Assembly: GCF_001522545.3 (NCBI RefSeq)
Contig: NC_031779.1
Location: 4,802,460 to 4,866,459 of the forward strand
Direction: 5' to 3'
Origin: Parus major
Taxonomy: Eukaryota; Chordata; Aves; Passeriformes; Paridae
DNA: 64,000 nt
The notes below the pieces were generated by a model. It was not told where the DNA came from, searched no databases, and saw only the letters and a list, made by a program, of their open reading frames with translations. Positions 11,150 to 22,955 of this stretch are shown here, piece by piece (position 1 is the stretch's first letter; each line of letters opens with the position of its first letter). Position numbers and translations under genes: made by a program.

Positions 11150-12427
11150 TCAGAGCCCCCGGCCGTACAGGGCCTTGTGGCGCAGGTGCTCCTCGAGACA
11201 CTGGAGGGCCGCATCGTCCACCTCGGGGTCGAACTTGTTGGCCAAGAGATGGTGCTGCTGCAGCATCCAGGGCACGTCGCCCACCCCGTAGATGCAGATG
11301 GAGCGCTGGTGGCGGCCGGTGCAGGGCGGGTAGGCCGCGCCCTTGCTGATGTCCCCCTCCAGGTACTCCCACTTGACCAGGCGGGGAAGAGCGTTCATGT
11401 CCGAGAGCTGGAACTTGTCGCTGGGGGGAGTGCCCCCCGGCACGCCCGGCATGCGGTTCAGGGTGGCCCAGACGTGCTCGTCAGGGCTGTAGCTGTCCTT
11501 GGACCACTCGAGGAACTTTTGTGCCGTGGGGTTCTCGAAGACGTACTGCACAAAGTCCCGTGTGACCGCGTTGTACGCGCTGCCCGTGAACATGGGGTAG
11601 CTGTGGGGCGGCGGCAGTTTCTTCTGGGCAGTGCGAGAGATGGTCTCCCCCACCTCGTGGTGGTACTGCCAGCGCTGCTGCTTGGCGGCTGAGGGCTTCT
11701 CCGACTCCACGTTGTTATGGCCCTGCAGCAGCTGCAGCGCCCGGACTATCTCGCCATTGGTCTTGATGGGGAAGTCGGTGCCGCAAGTGTTGATGAGGTA
11801 TCGCCACGGCACGGGGCTCTGCAGCAGGTCCTGCATGCAGTTGAGGTCGGCCTGCAGCCGGGACCAGGCGGCATAGACCACGCTCTCCAGGCGGCTGGCC
11901 ACGAAGACGTTGGGGAAGCAGGCAGCAATGGCCCGCACGGCCTCCTGGAAGGCGGCCGGGGATTTGCTGTCCACATGGACACAGTACACATTCTGGGGGG
12001 AGTAGACGGACCGCAGGAGCCGCTCAAACATGTCGATTTTGTTGTGGATGACCATGGAGTAGGCGATGGGGAAGTCCTTCTCCTCCTGGCTGAGGGGAAA
12101 CTCGATGTAGCGCCGGGTCTCCTTGAAGGCTCTGCAGTCCCTCGTAATGTTCAGGTATTCGCCCGGCGTCGGTGAAGCCTTTCTGTTCGCCACTTCGAGG
12201 TTGCTGAGCTGCGCCTCCCGGATGGCTTTCTGGTCCCCGCGGACGACCCCCGAGCAGTTGATGCTGCGGCTGGGGGACAGCTCCAGCGCCCGGTGGAGGC
12301 GGGAGGGGTCAGGGGGGTCGGGGCGGGCTGTGCCGCGCAGCCCCAGGGCGGCGGCGAGCAGCGCCAGCGGCCCGAGCAGCAGCACCCAGCGCCGCCGCGC
12401 CGCCGGGGCCCGCTCCCAGCACTGCAT
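11150..12427 (-). CDS. GCNT3: beta-1,6-N-acetylglucosaminyltransferase 3, mucin type (core 2/core 4 enzyme)
   Basis: Golgi type II membrane enzyme of family GT14. It transfers GlcNAc from UDP-GlcNAc in beta-1,6 linkage to make core 2 and core 4 branches of mucin O-glycans, and can make I branches. The frame gives 425 residues (human about 438): short cytoplasmic tail with RRR, membrane anchor about 14-30, stem, then the catalytic domain from about 105. Nine cysteines (58, 98, 149, 170, 197, 215, 369, 378, 410) match the disulfide set of core 2 enzymes. GTDFPIK is at 216-222, and SPDEH at 314-318 carries E317, the position of the catalytic base in GCNT1. N-glycosylation sites: N57 and N93. The ending ([19 protein letters not shown]) is GCNT3-like rather than GCNT1-like, and the GTF2A2 neighbour agrees. 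The coding part is a single exon, normal for the family. The frame stays open upstream to 12619; the start at 12427 is chosen because it directly precedes the anchor. Confidence 0.95.
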   Translation of the reverse strand: MQCWERAPAARRRWVLLLGPLALLAAALGLRGTARPDPPDPSRLHRALELSPSRSINCSGVVRGDQKAIREAQLSNLEVANRKASPTPGEYLNITRDCRAFKETRRYIEFPLSQEEKDFPIAYSMVIHNKIDMFERLLRSVYSPQNVYCVHVDSKSPAAFQEAVRAIAACFPNVFVASRLESVVYAAWSRLQADLNCMQDLLQSPVPWRYLINTCGTDFPIKTNGEIVRALQLLQGHNNVESEKPSAAKQQRWQYHHEVGETISRTAQKKLPPPHSYPMFTGSAYNAVTRDFVQYVFENPTAQKFLEWSKDSYSPDEHVWATLNRMPGVPGGTPPSDKFQLSDMNALPRLVKWEYLEGDISKGAAYPPCTGRHQRSICIYGVGDVPWMLQQHHLLANKFDPEVDDAALQCLEEHLRHKALYGRGL

Positions 12428-12516
12428 CCCGCCGGGCTTCTGCCCTCTCCTCCCGGCTGCGCTGTCTTCAGCGGGCCCCAGCCCGGAGCAGCCCGGCAAA
12501 GAGGCACCTGCTGCCT
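12428..12516 (-). other. probable 5' UTR part of the GCNT3 coding exon
   Basis: On the minus strand, CTTCCTCACCTCGCAG gives a plausible splice acceptor, so the coding exon would begin at 12516, with about 90 bases of leader before the ATG. GCNT3 in mammals has noncoding exons upstream of the coding exon. If this acceptor is not used, the leader runs on toward 12620. Confidence 0.4.
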
Positions 12517-12614
12517 CTGCGAGGTGAGGAAGCAGTGCCCGGGCGATCCCGGTGTGACCGCAGGTGAACAACAGTCCCCTCCCTCCCCGTGGCGTGGCTC
12601 TGTTTGGTTTTATC

Positions 12615-12660
12615 AACACTGGGGGTGGTTCTATATCTCCTGCGTCTATTTAAAACATGA
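12615..12660 (-). promoter_or_regulatory. possible TATA-type promoter for GCNT3
   Basis: The minus strand reads TTTAAATA (complement of 12647-12654) about 220 bases before the start codon, at the point where GC-rich gene DNA gives way to AT-rich DNA. A start near 12620 would give an unspliced leader. This conflicts with use of the acceptor at 12516; both could be used in different tissues. Weak evidence. Confidence 0.2.
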
Positions 12661-13163
12661 TATTTCATCTTAAACCCTGTCCAGCATGTAATGCAATGAA
12701 AATACCTCTAGAATTCCACTCTATGTAATGCACATAAAGTCTTTTACAAAGACTTTACTAGATTACTTTGGCGTCTAACCTGCTTTTCCAGTGTTCTGAT
12801 CGTGAAGGAAGATGTGTGCTAACGTCTTTACGAAAAATTCGATGGGTGGAGATGTGGGTTTTTAACCCTAATGTCTCTACTAATTTCAGGCAGCAGGTTT
12901 GTTGCAGAGCCCTGACTGTCTGACTCCCGAAACAGACAAGGGTCTGCACAAATCAGAACTTCTAAACTCGGAGGTAAAATGACAGGTTCAAGGGGGAATA
13001 TGAGGTAAGCTGTTCGGGAAGGCTGTAGCTTCCTAATGCCTCAGCCAAGTGGGGAAGGAAGAGGGCACCATGCGGCCAGCAGTTTAGGATGAAAGGAGGC
13101 TGCCTCCTCTAAAACATCGAGAGAAAAAACCCCGAGGGTGTGCACTCCAATAGGCTCTCTCCC

Positions 13164-13350
13164 TTTATTGGAATGAAGTTGCAGGACTCCTCTGTCTCCT
13201 TTGTGGACACTGGCTTTACATAGCGTGATTTTCCTTATATGATCATTCCAGTTTATAGGTCAAGGAAGTGGTAGTGATAGGGCTGTAATCTGGAAGGCAG
13301 GTTTCCATAAGCTTCTTGTTGTCCTTGAGTACTTTGAGTTTTTTTGATTG
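13164..13350 (-). other. terminal-exon-like segment (unassigned)
   Basis: On the minus strand, TTATCTTTTGCAG gives an acceptor, so the exon starts at 13350. In phase 0 it reads QSKKLKVLKDNKKLMETC and on for 35 residues to a TGA at 13243-13245. An AATAAA (complement of 13164-13169) follows 74 bases later. Acceptor, open frame, stop and nearby poly(A) signal together look like a last exon. No family is recognised, and a second frame is also open for 31 residues, so coding status is unproven. Confidence 0.25.
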
Positions 13351-13813
13351 CTGCAAAAGATAACTGGACAAAGTTGAATCCCTGCTTCCACAAGGGAAGC
13401 AGAGGGTAAAGGTAGAGGCTATGGTTTATAAATAATTTGCCACAAAGTGTGTGCTTAAAGGAGAAAGTGAAAGAATATTTGCAGCAACATGATGGCCAAG
13501 GCAGTATCACATAAAAGAAAGAGAGGAGTTACTGCATGTGATAAAACACTCCTTGTGCTGTGATGTGCAAAATAGTGCTCCCTAAGCTTTGCAGTCATCC
13601 TGAGCTATTTTGTGGTTTGAACCAAACATAGTATGCAGTACCATGTTTATAAAAAAGGACCAGTTTCCACTGTTTCAATGATGAGTCAAAATTTTTAAGA
13701 TGGGTGTTGTGGATTTTTAAAGAAATTTAAGAAATATATGGAAGTAGTAAGTTTTGTGAACTTAGTGAAAGAGACATCTGAGACCAGGCTTGCATATGCT
13801 ACAAAAAAATCTA

Positions 13814-13827
13814 GGGGGGGGGGGGGG
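13814..13827. repeat. G14 homopolymer run
   Basis: Fourteen G in a row in AT-rich DNA, followed within about 100 bases by further G- and T-rich runs (GGGGTTTTTTTTG, TTTTTGGGGGGG). The cluster is G-quadruplex-prone on the + strand. Confidence 0.9.
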
Positions 13828-14838
13828 CTAAGAATTTCAGTTTTATCTTCTTGGTCATAAATGGTTTGGGTGTTAAGCGTTTTGGTTGGGGTTTTTTTTG
13901 TTTTGGTTGATATTTTTGGGGGGGTTTCTGAGTTCCCTCCCTCTCTATTACAGACCATCTTGGAGGGATTTTGAAGGATTCCACCTGGAAGCTATCATAC
14001 CACTTCTAAGCTTTCAGGCCATTGTTGTCTGAATCATTCCGCTGCTTTTCTGTATTTCTCAGTTTTCAGAAGAAAGCCTTATTTCCTGCTCATTCATTCA
14101 GAGCCATAGTATGCATGGTGATGTGTTGGCTTAACTGCTTTGCAGGCATTACTAGCTCACAGCTAAGTTTTTTGTTATCCAGAATGTTTGTGTCTACAGG
14201 AGGAATTTTGTATTAACAGCACAATGACTGTTATTTGACCATTGTGTCTCATAGCTATTTGGTTTTCATGTGTCATCTAGATAGCTGAGCCTTAACTTGA
14301 CAGAAGTATGTGCATGGGGCATAAATCTAATCAGAAAGCAGTGCATTTTCCTTTGTGAACTGTTCCAGTGTGGGTCCTGCCCTAGGCTACAGGATACACA
14401 GGATGGCCTCCAGGATATCTGTCCTACAGTGGCTCCTCTTAGCAGATTCCCTTTAGGCACACCAGCTACCCCATCCTCCCACCCTCCTCTTGACCTCCAA
14501 GGTCAGTACCTTGGTGCCTGCAAGATTGGCTCAGCTTTTTATGTCTGACATGGGACAGCTTTAGACCTCTTACCACAGAGACCCCTCTGTCTCCTTACAA
14601 AATGATTGCCATGTTAGCCCAGTGTAAGAACCTCTTAGACTAATGGCAGGGAGAGAGTGAGGTGAGTGATAAGGCAGCGACATCAATAAGGAAATGGTTG
14701 AATAGGATATCCTTCTTGCTTTTATCTTCCCCTTATTCACACTCTCCCACCCTCATTTGGCTACATATTTGCATAGAAAGGCTAATGGCTCTAGTCTTCC
14801 CAGTGTCCACTAGTGTGTTTCACATCTGTAAGACCATG

Positions 14839-14980
14839 GAATCATAGAACAGCCCAGGTTAGAAGGGATCTCACACAACCATCTGGGCCAAAGGCTCGTG
14901 GGAAAGGGAGCACAAATAAAATTATAAACACCTTGTCCAATTGCACCTTGAAAGCCTCCAGCGATTCCTCTCATATTTGA
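14839..14980 (-). mobile_element. CR1 LINE 3'-end fragment (diverged)
   Basis: Starts GAATCATAGAACAGCCCAGG and TTAGAAGGGATCTC, then CACCTTGTCCAATTGCACCTTGAAAGCCTCC, all CR1 3'-end text on the minus strand. Short and diverged, so probably old. An AT-rich insertion lies at about 14912-14932. Confidence 0.8.
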
Positions 14981-15098
14981 GGGCATGCAGTGGAACATTA
15001 CATTGTGTAATTTTATAGACACTACATGGAATGATTTACAGACAGAAATTGAAACTTCAAAGCAGAACTGACTTATTTTGCCAAGGAAAGTGTGTACA

Positions 15099-15312
15099 AT
15101 CATAATACACTGGGTTGGAAGGGACCTGTCAGGATCATCAAGTCCAGCTCCTGGCCCTGCACAGGACACCCCAAGAGTCACATCATGAGAGCATTGTCCA
15201 AACATTTCTTGAACTCTGACAGGCTGGTGCTGTGACCACCACCCTCAGGAGCCTGTTCCAGTGCCAAAACACCCTCTGTGTGAAAAACCTGGGGTTTTGC
15301 TTCATTCTGATT
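15099..15312 (-). mobile_element. CR1 LINE 3'-end fragment
   Basis: ATCATAATACACTGGGTTGGAAGGGACCTG, then AAGTCCAGCTCCTGGCCCTGCACAGGACA and CACCCTCTGTGTGAAAAACC are typical of the CR1 3' region read on the minus strand. It lies only 120 bases from the previous copy in the same direction, but the two differ, so they are separate insertions or one copy split by later DNA. Confidence 0.88.
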
Positions 15313-16251
15313 GAATGACTACTGCTGAAAGTGGGCAACCTGGATTGCCACTTGAATACTCACTTGTCACTGCCTGATTTGTGGTATAGGCAACATGTCA
15401 GAGCCGAGTAGATGAATATCCAGGTTTATAGGTAATAGGTAACCTAAACCCATGGTGAATCAGCTTGCTGCCTCTCTCCAGAGTTATTTGGATTAGTTAT
15501 GTGAGAAATACCTAACCCTGCATGAGGCCTATAAAAATATCTTGCAGGCCCACACCTAAAAATACTTATGGCTGGCTCTGATCTTTCTTTAATTTTTTGG
15601 TTATGTAATAAAGTATTATTAAGCAAAATTAGTGATACTCTCACTGACAGCTATTTAAGCTAACTTTTTCCTAGGTATACTTTGTATGTAATTTGCTGTC
15701 AAGGACACATCTTGTAGTAACATACAATAATGTTGTGAACCACTGTATTCCACTTTTTTATTTGTGTTCACATAAGGAATGTTCTTATTTGTGTCAAGGC
15801 TCTTTTTAAAAGAACTGTTCTTTTTTAAATCAGTATTTCATTTGAACTGTGACAAATTTAGAAGAAATTACTTCTACTTCTTAGAAACATCTTGTTCAGA
15901 TTTTTATTTTTACTGTCTCTGGTGGTATTGTGATACTTATCTAAAAACACAGGATTGTATTTGGCTTATAGTTCTGAGATTTATAATTTTAAAATTACTG
16001 ACAAATATTTGGAAAACTTTGTTATAGCTTTCTAATTATGTATCTTCAGAGACCCTAAGTTCAGTGTTCTTTTTATATGGAGTATTTGGCACATACTTCA
16101 GAGTGGGAAAGTGAACAAAGCAAAGGTAGGAAGTGAACACGGAAGTATTGAGGTTTCAAAATAAATAAAGCTTATGCAAATATAAGTATATTGTATACGT
16201 ACACTTTCTCTGTAAAACTTTAACATAATGGTCTTGTGCAGGTTCTGCTTT

Positions 16252-16316
16252 TTGAAATTGAAAACTTTCAATTATTATATATATTTCAATTGAAAACTTT
16301 CAATTTGATTATATAT
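16252..16316. repeat. tandem duplication of a near-palindromic AT-rich block
   Basis: The 17-mer ATTGAAAACTTTCAATT occurs at 16257-16273 and again at 16289-16305, a period of 32, with the TATATAT tail also repeated. Each copy is almost its own reverse complement. Confidence 0.85.
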
Positions 16317-19300
16317 TTTAGCTTCTCTTTGCTTCCACTTAATTTAAACTGAATTATGTGTCACGGTCCTGTACTGTCTAACAGCTCAAGCTGTATCTTT
16401 ACAAGCTGCTGAGATTGCATCCCCACTAGCAGAGTTTTGGGTCAGTTTGATGACAAGTTAGTGGTCAAGTTCGTCTTTGAAGAAACTGTTGGATGTTAAT
16501 TTTCCTTTCAGAGTTCTACTTCATTGCTGGTTTGTGACAAAGAGTTTGAAAGCACAACATGCCAGTACCTCTGAACCTTATTCAGAAAGGACATCAAAAG
16601 GCTGCAGTAAAAAGCAGTAAGTAAAATACCAAACCACAACAATTTTTGTAGCATGTATACCAGTTCCTGTTATTTAACTGAACACTGCCTGATGCTATCC
16701 ACCTTACAGTTGCAGACTCATTGCTCCGCCCTTTGTGGACCTCTGGTGCACTTTTACTGAAGTCAGAGGATTCCTGCTTTTATCCAAGGCAAAATTGTTG
16801 GACTGAAGAGCATAACTGAGTATGATTTAGAAGAAAGCCAAAGTAGACAACCATGATTGACATGTAGCCTATAGGATAGTATTGCTTACTTGAAATTTTA
16901 CACAACAGCTGAACACTGATCATAAGGTATAATGAGTTTCCTCAATTCCATTTTGTATAATAAAGCAAAATAGGGGGATAAGGCATTACTCACCTTATAC
17001 AGGTTGCTGAAGAGACAGACAAATGAATAGGATGACACTGGTAAGGATGTTGAAAATAATTTCCTTTAAACCACTCTTAAAACTGGCACTATTTCTGACT
17101 GTGGTGCCCAACACTGTAAACTGGACTGTGTCCTGGGGGAAGAAAACCTGTTTTTTTTCTTGAAGGATGTAACACAAAGAAAACACAGTGGTACTGGGGA
17201 TCATAAATACATTAGCTCATGCTTCATTGTTTCTAGAAAAGGATTGCTTCATACATCATGGGAAATATAAACAAAACAGAAAACAAAACTCTTTTTGATG
17301 ATGATGATAGATGATAGAGGAGTTTGGGGCTATATGAATAATGAACCAAAAGGAATGAATTTAATTTTGTACATTTCCCACAATGAAAACCCCATTATAA
17401 CTATCCTATTGAAGAGATTGTTTCTTAAGGGATAAGGGACTTCATGAAATAGACACAAATGTTACTGAGAAAGGTTTCTATCTTTTATCCTTAAAAGCAT
17501 CTTCATTTCATTTTTTGCCTTGTTTTCAGCTGTCTAAATAGTATTCTGAACTTCAGGTGTTTCTGTTCTGTGGTAGAACTTTTATCAATTGATCAATGTT
17601 CTGTGCAGTTCTACTTGATCACAAGTGGAGTGTCTGCCACGATACACAGATACATGCACAAGGTGAGGGCTGACACACAGATCACGTCCAAAGTCTCTGT
17701 AATGGACATTGTTGCTTTCATGTCTCTGTGGCTGCCCAGAAATATCTGAATATGTTTAGACCTACATCTGGTCTGGTTGCCCTTGACTATCCCACAGCTG
17801 GCTAATAATACTTTGGGCTGTGACTTTATCCAGTTGATGAGTTCAGTAAATTTTCCTTCAATTCTTGGAGATTGATACCTTCACACTCATAGAGTGCATT
17901 ATAAGGGAAGTCACAGAAGGAATCAGTGAGGGGAAGGTGATTGTCACTCTAGAACTAAAGAACTAGAGCTCTAGAACTCTAGAACTGTTGTTGTGGGCTG
18001 TTTAGTTCTGTCTCAGGTTCCTGCAGTGTGCTGCCCTTGTTTTGGCTGCAATTCTGCAAAAAACCCAAGTATTTCATAATAGTTGGAGTGCCCTGCTTTT
18101 TCTGCCATATGTTCACAGCAAAAGTCAATATGAAATTATTTTGTAGGGGAAAATGCAGTTGTGGGGATTGTAGTACCATTTTTTTCTTATTTCAGGTGAT
18201 CTGTTTGCCTCATATTTTTCACCCTTTAAAATTCTGCTATATACTTGACACTTCTGCTTCCTTATACAAAGCCAGAGGAAACATTAGCTGCACTTATGTC
18301 TGAGAAAACCCTTAAGGTTTTTACTGCTTATTGCTTCATTCTTTCCATGCTTATAACTTGTCTCCACAGCTTGTCTGTCTGTGGATGTTTTCACACTGCT
18401 GTAAACTACCTCCTGGGAAAAAGTTAGCAGAAGCAAACAAGAAGCTTTCTCTACAGCAGGTAAACAACTGATGTCTAGAACCACTGAGGTATTTAAGCAT
18501 CCCACCTATAGCTAGTAAGTGTCTCAGTATGTGGACCTGTATTCTGGAAGAGTTTTATGCAAGCAGTGCTGATGCAGCAGAGAGCAATTGCATCTTTTTT
18601 CTGGCACATAGTATGTGCTAATGTGTCCTGACCATGCAGAGAGGGCCAAAGAAGGAGCTGATTTTTGAAGAGCATTTACTGTCCAAAGATTGAAATACTG
18701 ATTTAGCTGACTGAAGGTCGTGCTCCTCAGTGTGGGCAATTGAAAGTCATAGAGCCAATGCCTTTATGGCTATGAAATAAAAATAACTATTTGAATATTT
18801 GCATCTCTAGTTATTAGGCAGCTTACAGAAGAGTTATGGTACTATAAAATATATTTTCAGTTAAAAAATTATTCAGGCCGTTTTTCTTAGTCACAATTTA
18901 AATGAAATTTTGCAGGTTGTTTCAGAGAACAAACACTGAAATTGTCACTAAAACCATACCAGACTCCTGAGGTTTATATGTAAAAAAGGTTAGCCTAGAA
19001 AGATTTTGCCACATGCTAATGCATAAAAAATTAGAATGTTTGCAAAATGTGTATTTGACTAATTGTGGAACAGTAAAGGCTGGGTTCCACCACGCTGGCA
19101 AGTTGGAACTCTTCTTCCCTCCTGTCTTCCCCAAGCAGACTTACAAAAAAAGAATGCCAAAAATACCCTTTGCAAAGGTATATTTCAGCAAACAATAGAC
19201 TACATACTGAAACAAGGTGTTCTTTAAGAGCACAAATGTTCCTTTATTTCAGGAAGGTTATGGTTCATGATCTCCTGGAAATTACTTGGAAATAATACAG

Positions 19301-20799
19301 CCAAAAGGGCTACACTGTTCCACATTTAAAATGGTGAGATACCAGCACTGATGTGAAAATCCTGACTGACACTGTGGCAGGATGCCCTGTGCTGTGCCAG
19401 TGTGGGACAGAGTTCCTACAATACAGACGGCATTGTCCACCTGCTGCTGCCACAAGGTGTTAGCCACCATTGCTAAAGCTAACAGACAGGGGGAAATGCA
19501 GAGTATTGGTAATCAATATCTTGGTAGCTTGTTGTTTCCTTTTTTAAAAGCATGTATTTATATTTTTTTCTTACAAGACTGTCAGTGTAACTAGAACCAT
19601 AAATCTGACTAGCAATATGGCTGTGTCTTTTTACTGCTGAGATTTGACAAACACATATATACTCACTACTGTGAATATTTAACATGAGGCAAAAAAATGG
19701 GCCAGGAAATGTGGTGTTTGTGGTTGTGTTCATTTGAATAAAAAAATATATATCACAGACTAAACTCTCTTGGCCAAAAAAGAGGCAAAACCTTCACACA
19801 CACGAGGATATGAGCTACTGTCTTTGTATCTGGGTAGTTTTGCCATTATTTTGTTGTCTGTGTAAAGCATGTTGAAATTATGCTTGGCTCTAACAGGAAC
19901 ACAAGTGACACAGATTTTACTGGGCAGTGAGAACTGATTCTCCTGCTTTTGAAGCACCAGAAGTGACCAAATGTAATGGTAAAGGAAATGCCTGCCAATA
20001 AGAGATAAAAATGTAAAAAACCCACACACTGTGTTCAGAAAAGATTGTGTGTGGCCAAATGAAAAGGTTTTATCATGGTGCATCCCTCTAGTCCTTAAGG
20101 AATCACAGGGTTTTGACGTGTGTTTTCACCTCATATTGGTAGAGAACAATAGGTGATGTTGATGCTCTTTCTCACTCATGATGACCATATTGATATTGTT
20201 TTTAAAGTTATGAATGCTGGGTGGTTGTGAGGGAAGATGGGCTGTGTGCAGTTTCACACATGAGCATGTTAGGAAATGTTTTGAATTTGTGGCTTTGAAT
20301 TTGTCACCGGCTAATGACACTTGATAACCTTGTATACTTTCATAGAGGAGATAGTGGTTGATCTCTAGGTAAGCAGCAATCAGGAAAACTTGCAGCTGTG
20401 ACTGCAGAAAAACCCCAAAAGAGTCTGGGCAATATGCAACAAACAATTGAGTTTCTGAGAAGAGAAAAAGAAAAGAGCTTTTACGACTAGAATTGGTAGC
20501 AGAGTTTTCGTGAGCAAACAGCTGAATGAACACTAAGAAAAAGGATCAGAAAGGCTCCATGTTCTCTTTTTTACCTTTATTCTATCAATTAATAGCCTGA
20601 GGCATGAGGTTTTTCATTGAATATTAGTGACTCTTGTTTTTTGAAGGAACAGGCAAATATATCAAGAATGAAATTGGAATTCAGGGATTAGACCTAAATT
20701 AAGATAAGGAGAGGCATTAATTGGAGAAGACACATGAGAGGAAGTCAATAGTGCTGCATGTGGAGAGCTGGGCAATTATTAGTTGTCTAGCTCCAACTC

Positions 20800-20870
20800 C
20801 CCATGGCAGGGGGGTTAGAACTGAATGATCTTTAAGGTCCCTTTGAACCTAAATCATTCCATGGTTCTAT
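20800..20870 (+). mobile_element. short CR1 3'-end fragment
   Basis: CCATGGCAGGGGGGTTAGAACTGAATGATC, then AAGGTCCCTTTGAACCTAAATCATTCCATGGTTCTAT is the CR1 3' end in the plus orientation, here reduced to about 70 bases. Confidence 0.85.
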
Positions 20871-22363
20871 TGCCTCCATAAAAGGTGTGGTGAGCTGAAA
20901 AGTGGCTTAGAAAAATTCTTGTTTGAAACAAGGTACTAAAAGCCCTGAAAAAATGCTAAATATTTGGTAGTCTATAGAGTTTTCTAAGTAAGACAGAACA
21001 AAAGATTATTTTTCCTAGGATGATGGTAGAAGTCCATTTTTCTTTCCTTCCTCCATGAGAGAATTGGTATAAATTGCTTGTTCAATGTTTTGGTTTCCAG
21101 CTGTGTTTGGAGCTTCCATTAATGATTAATTTGGGATTATCTGCAGGCCATCAATTTTGTTTGCTACTATTGCTTTGTGTGCTTAAAACTGCCTGTGTGA
21201 CCAAAAGCCTTCTAGATGGAGTGCCAAGTTACAACTGCAGATGTAAATAATACCTGCAAAGTGCACAAGTCCCACTTCGCAACTCCAGCATTTTTAGTGC
21301 AAGGTGAGTAAAACTGAAGGGAGGATACAAGTCATCAGGAAAAGAAAAAAAACAACTGAAAAACAACCAAACTCAAGCAACTCTGTTTTCAAATCACCTC
21401 AAAAGGAACACTAGAAGCATGTCATACTTGTAAAAAGCCATTTCTCTGTATTTCAGAGCCATCTCAGCATTGTTTGCTATTCTTTCCAACTTCAGAATCC
21501 ATGAAACATTGGCAGAGTCATTGGCCAGTGCTGGACTCTGTAACCCTCAATACCAGCTGGATGCCCCAGTACTGGGACTAAATTAGACAAACACTTGAAG
21601 TAGATACAGCCTTGCCAGATTAACGGCTGTATCAGCAACACCTTCTGTCTGCCAGCTGACAGAGAGGATCTGGCAAATCCAGTAAATTTCAGGATCTACC
21701 TCTAATACTGTTCCACTGTCAGCTTGTGTTTCTAACTAAACTGAAGTTAATTTACAGCTCAAGGAACTGGCTACATTCCATTGACTAGCCCTGGTGTTCA
21801 ACCATGGGTAAAGAGTTCAACTTCTTCTATTGTTTCCAGCAGATGATTCAAATAATGAGTGTGAGACATTCTGCCAGTTACTAATTCTGAACTTCAAGCA
21901 AATTGTTTTTTATATTGTGTACATATAAAGGTAATATGCCTCTTCTGAGAAGTGTCACATGTGATAGTTGATAGAATTACACTCTTTTATGGTGAAAAAG
22001 CTGTATGTATCTTATTAGTTAAATGTGAGCTAGATACTCCCTGTGTTTCTTCGTAGCTTCATGGTGGTTTCCAGTGATGAGCTGAGCAGTCAATAAAGCA
22101 AAAAAGCACACGAAGGCATTGTGAGGGAGAACTTTCATCCTTAGTAACAAATCCTGTTCTGTCTCCCAGTGAATTTTGGAGCTAGACACTGCCTCTGACA
22201 CTGAAGGTATGTAGAGCACATTGCCTGTTACCTTTAGTATACCCTTGAAGAGTCTCCCTCAGCTAGAAATGACTGCTTCCAATACACACATACTCTCATC
22301 TGTCCAAATCTCTATCCTACTGACACAGAGAATGTGAATTTTAATGGGAATTTAAATTTAATT

Positions 22364-22391
22364 TTTAAATTAAATTAAATTAAATTAAATT
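22364..22391. repeat. (TTAAA)n-type microsatellite
   Basis: Five to six copies of a TTAAA/AAATT pentamer in an AT-rich stretch, with further imperfect copies just upstream (22350-22363). Confidence 0.85.
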
Positions 22392-22891
22392 GGAAGCAAA
22401 AGAAAATGGAAGTTGTTTTTCTCAAGGGGAAGAACGAATAAAATGTGACTAAAATAACCACCAAGACAATACTGCTGGTTAGAAAGAAGGAACAATTCTG
22501 TGTCAAAACCCTCCTCAAACATTACAGGTTCTGTGTGGTTCTATTTGGTTTGTGCAGCACTGTTTTTGAATCAAATCACAAAGTAATCTAACTTTATCTT
22601 TTGAAGTTCAAAGCTATTGTTTGCTGTATACGTGTTGTTCGAGCAACACCAGCTATCTTTTCTTCTGTAGATTTCTAATTCATTTTATGAAATGAGCAAA
22701 GTTAATTAGTTTTTGTCACCTTGCAGAATCATAAATCGCTACAGAAAGAGCTTAATGTTTTTAAAATATGTGAATACAGTGTTCTCGGGCAAGTGCCTGC
22801 TTAGCAGTTCAAGAATAACTCAATGTCTCCTTCCTAAAGAACACCAGGGCTTTTAGTTTAGCACCTCTCTGCATGCAATGAGCCCACTCAC

Positions 22892-22955
22892 CTGGTGGTT
22901 GAATGAGGAATGGCTCTGCTTGCTCCGAGGTCCCTTGTCACTGCTAGCAGGATGA
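22892..22955 (-). other. isolated exon-like segment, 64 nt (unassigned)
   Basis: On the minus strand a strong acceptor (CTTCTCTCATTACAG) and a perfect donor (CCAG followed by GTGAGT) enclose 64 bases. Two of the three frames are open; one reads HPASSDKGPRSKQSHSSFNH and one more residue, entering after one base and leaving in phase 0. No homology is recognised. It may be a noncoding exon of GCNT3 (upstream on the same strand), an exon of an unknown transcript, or a chance pair of splice sites. Confidence 0.35.

Larger units (their letters stand above)
12661..20799. other. gene-poor AT-rich region upstream of GCNT3
   Basis: No recognisable protein gene. Contents are a terminal-exon-like segment on the minus strand (13164-13350), a G14 run (13814-13827), two CR1 fragments (14839-14980, 15099-15312), a duplicated AT-rich block (16257-16305) and a short CTAGAACT-rich cluster (17949-17987). 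Open frames up to about 135 codons on the minus strand (for example 20126-20533) have no family features and look like chance. Confidence 0.5.

Noticed and set aside
11177..12673. Several plus-strand and off-frame open frames over GCNT3
   Set aside because: They are shadows of the well-supported GCNT3 frame and share no similarity with known proteins.
17949..17987. CTAGAACT-rich cluster with the palindrome CTAGAGCTCTAG (17963-17974)
   Set aside because: A small local duplication; too short and isolated to argue for a function.
20126..20533. 135-codon minus-strand frame with a strong internal splice acceptor near 20456
   Set aside because: The acceptor tract is good, but I found only a weak donor (near 20185) and no family feature, so it was not called an exon.
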